Of a stretch of DNA of 10,493 nucleotides, positions 8,348-10,493 are shown piece by piece. Both the position numbers and the translations under genes were made by a program. The notes under the pieces are model-generated. The model saw only the letters and a program-made list of their open reading frames with translations, was not told the origin of the DNA and ran no database searches. The stretch is from Cellvibrionales bacterium UBA2034 (GTDB lineage Bacteria; Pseudomonadota; Gammaproteobacteria; Pseudomonadales; UBA7239), in the NCBI GenBank assembly GCA_002333095.1, contig DDBK01000089.1, positions 17,587 through 28,079 on the forward strand, read 5' to 3'. Numbering within the stretch: position 1 is the first letter of the stretch; each line of letters starts with the position of its first letter.

Positions 8348-8363
8348 TGCATCCCATAACCTC

Positions 8364-8384
8364 AAATGCAACAGTGTTGCATTT
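8364..8384. promoter_or_regulatory. Perfect 21-bp palindrome, probable Zur/Fur operator 1
   Basis: The arms AAATGCAACA (8364-8373) and TGTTGCATTT (8375-8384) are exact reverse complements around a central G. Its core reads TGCAACA-N-TGTTGCA, the 7-1-7 layout of Fur-family boxes. It lies between the regulator gene and the zrgA-like gene, about 76 bp before that start codon. The stem is followed by TATTT, so it could alternatively form a weak terminator after the regulator gene. The presence of a second, related copy downstream favours an operator. Confidence 0.7.
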
Positions 8385-8405
8385 TATTTCAGCAAGCACT
8401 AGGAT
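8378..8405 (+). promoter_or_regulatory. Possible promoter of the zinc-uptake operon
   Basis: TTGCAT (8378-8383) could serve as a -35 and TAGGAT (8400-8405) as a -10, with a 16-bp spacer. The matches to consensus are modest (three and four of six). If correct, operator 1 overlaps the -35 and operator 2 lies just after the transcription start, a layout suited to repression. This is a weak call made from position as much as sequence. Confidence 0.3.
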
Positions 8406-8416
8406 GCCGCTCTAGT

Positions 8417-8431
8417 CGCAACAAAGTTGCA
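8417..8431. promoter_or_regulatory. Imperfect second copy of the operator motif
   Basis: CGCAACA-A-AGTTGCA matches the 7-1-7 core TGCAACA-N-TGTTGCA of operator 1 at all but two arm positions (first base C for T, ninth base A for T). GCAAC and GTTGC still form a five-base inverted repeat. The centre-to-centre distance to operator 1 is 50 bp, close to five helical turns, and it lies 28 bp before the zrgA-like start codon. Confidence 0.55.
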
Positions 8432-8459
8432 TTAATGGCTCTTGCATGAGGTAAGCCGT

Positions 8460-9008
8460 ATGAAAATCCACGCCCTGATCAAACCGCTGGTTGTTGCCAC
8501 CGCGATAACACTGCCACTATTGGCCACTGCAGATGAACATGGTGCCCATGTACACGGTGCAGCAAAGTTGCAGGTGGCCATTGATGGCAGCGTTGTCACT
8601 CTTATGCTGGAAAGTCCGATGGACTCTCTGGTGGGGTTTGAGCATGCTCCGGGCAATGAGGCAGAAAAGGCTGCGCTAGCCAGACTGGTCGCTGCGCTGG
8701 AAAAACCCGACGCCCTGTTTGTATTCAGCCCGGCTGCGGGCTGCGCATCTTCTTCAACAAAACTGGAATCCCCGTTGATTGCAGATGAATCACACGACCA
8801 CAAGCACGAAGAAAAACACGAAGAAAAACACAGTGATCTTGATGGCGAGTTTTCTTTTGTCTGCAAGGAAGCAGGAAAATTGACACAGCTTACCGTGAAC
8901 CTGTTTGATGTTGCCGCTAATCTGCAAGATCTTGATGTGGAAATTGCAGCCCCACGTGGCCAGACAGCAGCAGAATTGAAGCCGGATAAACGTACTGTCA
9001 CCTGGTGA
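8460..9008 (+). CDS. zrgA: ZrgA-family (DUF2796) periplasmic zinc uptake protein
   Basis: This is a 182-residue exported protein. Residues 1-24 form a signal peptide (MKIH, hydrophobic core, cleavage probably after LLATA). The mature N terminus DEHGAHVHGAAKLQVAIDG (25-43), ESPMDSLVGFEHAP (51-64), a Cys at 95, a His/Glu/Lys-rich linker (112-124: HDHKHEEKHEEKH) and the strand FSFVCKEAG with Cys135 follow the DUF2796/ZrgA layout as I know it. Family members are linked to zinc acquisition, e.g. the Vibrio cholerae zrgABCDE system. Here the N-terminal His cluster and the His-rich linker are plausible zinc ligands, and Cys95-Cys135 could form a periplasmic disulfide. The ATG at 8460 is chosen over an in-frame TTG at 8442 because GAGG (8448-8451) lies eight bases upstream and the signal peptide is then normal. 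It sits behind two Fur-type operator candidates and leads into ABC transporter genes. Confidence 0.88.
   Translation: MKIHALIKPLVVATAITLPLLATADEHGAHVHGAAKLQVAIDGSVVTLMLESPMDSLVGFEHAPGNEAEKAALARLVAALEKPDALFVFSPAAGCASSSTKLESPLIADESHDHKHEEKHEEKHSDLDGEFSFVCKEAGKLTQLTVNLFDVAANLQDLDVEIAAPRGQTAAELKPDKRTVTW
8805..8831 (+). repeat. 12-bp tandem repeat coding for HEEK units
   Basis: CACGAAGAAAAA occurs twice in a row (8805-8816 and 8817-8828), followed by a partial third unit CAC. It encodes His-Glu-Glu-Lys twice, then His, inside the ZrgA-like protein's metal-binding linker. Each unit adds one His without shifting the frame, so copy number could vary between strains. Confidence 0.85.
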
Positions 9009-9019
9009 AATAAAAAAGA

Positions 9020-9727
9020 ATGACGGAAGCCATTGCGCTCAACAAACTGACGTTTCGCTGGCATAAAAAATTGCCAGCGGTGCTGGATATGCCATCGCTG
9101 GTTATCGAGTCAGGTGAGCGGGTTTTTCTGCATGGTCCAAGCGGCAGCGGCAAGAGTACGCTGCTGGGTTTGTTGGGCGGCGTGCTCCTGCCTGAAACAG
9201 GAAGCATTTCTTTGTTAGGTCGGGAACTGACCGCGATGAATGGCCGTGCCCGCGACCGCTTTCGTGCTGACCATATCGGCTTCTTGTTCCAGCAGTTCAA
9301 TCTGGTGCCGTATCTATCGGTGCTGGATAACGTGTTGTTACCGTGCCGTTTTTCTTCCTGCCGTCGCGAGCGGGCTGAGGCAGAGGCATCGCTACTGGAT
9401 GTTGCCAGAACATTGCTCGCAAGGCTCGATCTCGCGCCGGCGTTGTGGCAACGTCAGGCATCGGCGTTGTCTGTCGGGCAACAGCAGCGTGTTGCAATGG
9501 CGCGCGCATTGATTGGTCGCCCCGAGATACTGATTGCCGATGAGCCAACATCTGCTCTTGATGCAGAAAGACAAAATGCTTTTCTGGATTTGCTGTTGCA
9601 AGCGTGTGATGAGACATCCGCTACGTTGTTGTTTGTCAGTCACGATCGCCGGCTCGCTGCACGCTTCTCGCGCGAAATTGCGTTGCCGACAATCAATTTG
9701 GCCAGACCAGAAGCAGGAGTCGCTTGA
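9020..9727 (+). CDS. ABC transporter ATPase, LolD/MacB type
   Basis: This 235-residue nucleotide-binding subunit has Walker A GPSGSGKST (39-47), a Q-loop in FLFQQFNLVP (Gln91), the signature as LSVGQQQR (150-157), Walker B LIADEP (171-176, with Glu175) and the switch His208 in FVSHD. The Q-loop context FQQFNLVPYLSVLDNV and the small size place it with the LolD/MacB/FtsE group, which work with FtsX-like permeases, rather than with ZnuC-type importers. The signature has Val where LSGGQ has Gly, a variant I recall in close relatives, so activity is expected. It starts 11 bases after the zrgA-like stop, with only a poor ribosome binding site (AAAAAAGA). Its stop overlaps the permease start by one base. 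The context suggests it powers the ZrgA-linked system. Confidence 0.95.
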   Translation: MTEAIALNKLTFRWHKKLPAVLDMPSLVIESGERVFLHGPSGSGKSTLLGLLGGVLLPETGSISLLGRELTAMNGRARDRFRADHIGFLFQQFNLVPYLSVLDNVLLPCRFSSCRRERAEAEASLLDVARTLLARLDLAPALWQRQASALSVGQQQRVAMARALIGRPEILIADEPTSALDAERQNAFLDLLLQACDETSATLLFVSHDRRLAARFSREIALPTINLARPEAGVA

Positions 9728-10493
9728 TGCTGACTGTATTCCGTCTTGCTGTGCAGAGTGCGTGGAATCGTCGCATGACACTGGCTATGACGCTGGTATC
9801 AATTGCACTCAGTGTTACCTTGTTGCTGGGCGTTGAGCGTTTGCGACAGGACGCGCGCAGCGGTTTCGAGCAATCCATTTCTGGTACAGACTTGATCGTG
9901 GGTGCGCGCACCAGTCCAGTGCAATTGATGTTGTATGCAGTATTTCGTCTTGGCGGTGCCACTAACAATATTTCATGGAAAAGTTTTGAAAACCTGCGCG
10001 AAGAATCCAGTGTCGCCTGGTCGGTGCCATTGTCGTTAGGTGACAGCCATCATGGTTATCCCGTGTTAGCTACTGATTCAAGCTACTTTGACCATTTCCA
10101 CTATGGCGATAATCGCGCGCTGGTGTTGCTGCAAGGGAAGGCGATTGCAGATGTATTTGATGTGGTGCTGGGTGCAGAAGTGGCTGATGCAATGCATTAC
10201 CAACTGGGCGATCGCGTGGTGTTGACGCATGGCATGTCACAGTCTGGCCCGGCGCACAATGACAAGCCATTCACGGTCACGGGCATTCTTGCGCGCACAG
10301 GCACGCCCGTGGACAGGACATTGCACATCACATTGGCGGTGATGCCCGGTGTGGCGTTGTCTGATTTATGGCAGGTGGTGGCGATAGTAGAAAAATCACT
10401 GCTTGCTGTATCGGCGATGGTGGTGGCGGTGGGATTGTCTGGTCTGATGGCAGCGTTGCTGGCAGGTTTGAATGAGCGCCGCCGGGAGTTGGC
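9727..10493 (+). CDS. ABC transporter permease, MacB/FtsX type (3' end outside window; internal deletion suspected)
   Basis: The frame from ATG 9727 stays open to the right edge, giving 255 complete codons. AGGAG (9715-9719) seven bases upstream is a strong ribosome binding site, and the TGATG overlap with the ATPase gene implies coupling. Residues about 18-36 (TLAMTLVSIALSVTLLLGV) form the first membrane helix. A periplasmic MacB_PCD-like domain follows, with SGTDLIVGARTSPVQLMLY and SLGDSHHGYPVLATDS. A second helix begins near residue 224 (SLLAVSAMVVAVGLSGLMAA), followed by the cytoplasmic NERRREL (249-255) that starts the FtsX domain. At residues 198-207 the sequence runs from TLHITL directly into AVMPGVALSDLWQ. 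As I recall relatives, about 70 residues normally lie between these two conserved blocks. This looks like an in-frame deletion, which might impair the transporter or be an assembly artefact. The pathway role is inferred from the zrgA-like neighbour. Confidence 0.9.
   Translation, partial: MLTVFRLAVQSAWNRRMTLAMTLVSIALSVTLLLGVERLRQDARSGFEQSISGTDLIVGARTSPVQLMLYAVFRLGGATNNISWKSFENLREESSVAWSVPLSLGDSHHGYPVLATDSSYFDHFHYGDNRALVLLQGKAIADVFDVVLGAEVADAMHYQLGDRVVLTHGMSQSGPAHNDKPFTVTGILARTGTPVDRTLHITLAVMPGVALSDLWQVVAIVEKSLLAVSAMVVAVGLSGLMAALLAGLNERRREL

Noticed and set aside
8442..8459. TTG start adding six residues to the zrgA-like protein
   Set aside because: It would place the good ribosome binding site inside the gene and spoil a normal signal peptide; the ATG at 8460 fits better.
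8432..9064. 210-codon open frame on the minus strand over the zrgA-like gene
   Set aside because: The plus strand encodes a signal peptide and family motifs with a good ribosome binding site. The antisense product is Ser/Ala-rich without motifs.

Overview
The window looks like chromosomal DNA of a proteobacterium, probably a gammaproteobacterium (a betaproteobacterium is less likely). The evidence is the compact ubiE-ubiJ-ubiB ubiquinone operon in enterobacterial order, a UbiB closely resembling the E. coli protein as I recall it, an outer-membrane-type lipoprotein, and a ZrgA-type (DUF2796) zinc protein. It is almost entirely coding. I see no RNA gene, insertion sequence, CRISPR array or origin, and no gene-free stretch longer than about 150 bases.

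Left third (1-4123): the tail of an unidentified protein runs in from the left edge. A cytochrome P450 (minus strand) and a large rifampin-phosphotransferase-like, PEP-synthase-related enzyme (plus strand) then diverge from a 66-bp intergenic region. The dikinase has an N-terminal ATP-grasp domain and a C-terminal phosphohistidine domain, but it stops before the PEP/pyruvate TIM barrel of true PEP synthases. It therefore probably phosphorylates a small molecule, and the P450 next door could supply a hydroxyl group on that molecule. This pair is the least understood part of the window.

Middle (4126-7905): a minus-strand DUF4136-like lipoprotein gene converges on the dikinase gene with only two bases between them. 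Divergent from it starts ubiE-ubiJ-ubiB, whose genes overlap by one base each (TGATG). These encode the C-methyltransferase of ubiquinone and menaquinone synthesis, the SCP2-domain lipid-binding accessory factor, and the atypical kinase/ATPase. Together they serve the late, membrane-associated steps of ubiquinone synthesis.

Right third (7910-10493): a Fur-family regulator, probably Zur, follows ubiB after only four bases, so it seems to ride on the ubiquinone operon. Next is a 112-bp control region with a perfect 21-bp palindrome of Fur-type 7-1-7 form and a degraded second copy 50 bp further on. Then come a His-rich periplasmic zrgA-like gene, a LolD/MacB-type ABC ATPase, and a MacB/FtsX-type permease cut by the window edge. 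The likely circuit is Zur, when zinc-loaded, repressing a ZrgA-type zinc uptake system built on a MacB-like rather than a ZnuBC-like transporter. As I recall the permease family, this copy lacks about 70 residues of its periplasmic domain by an in-frame deletion.
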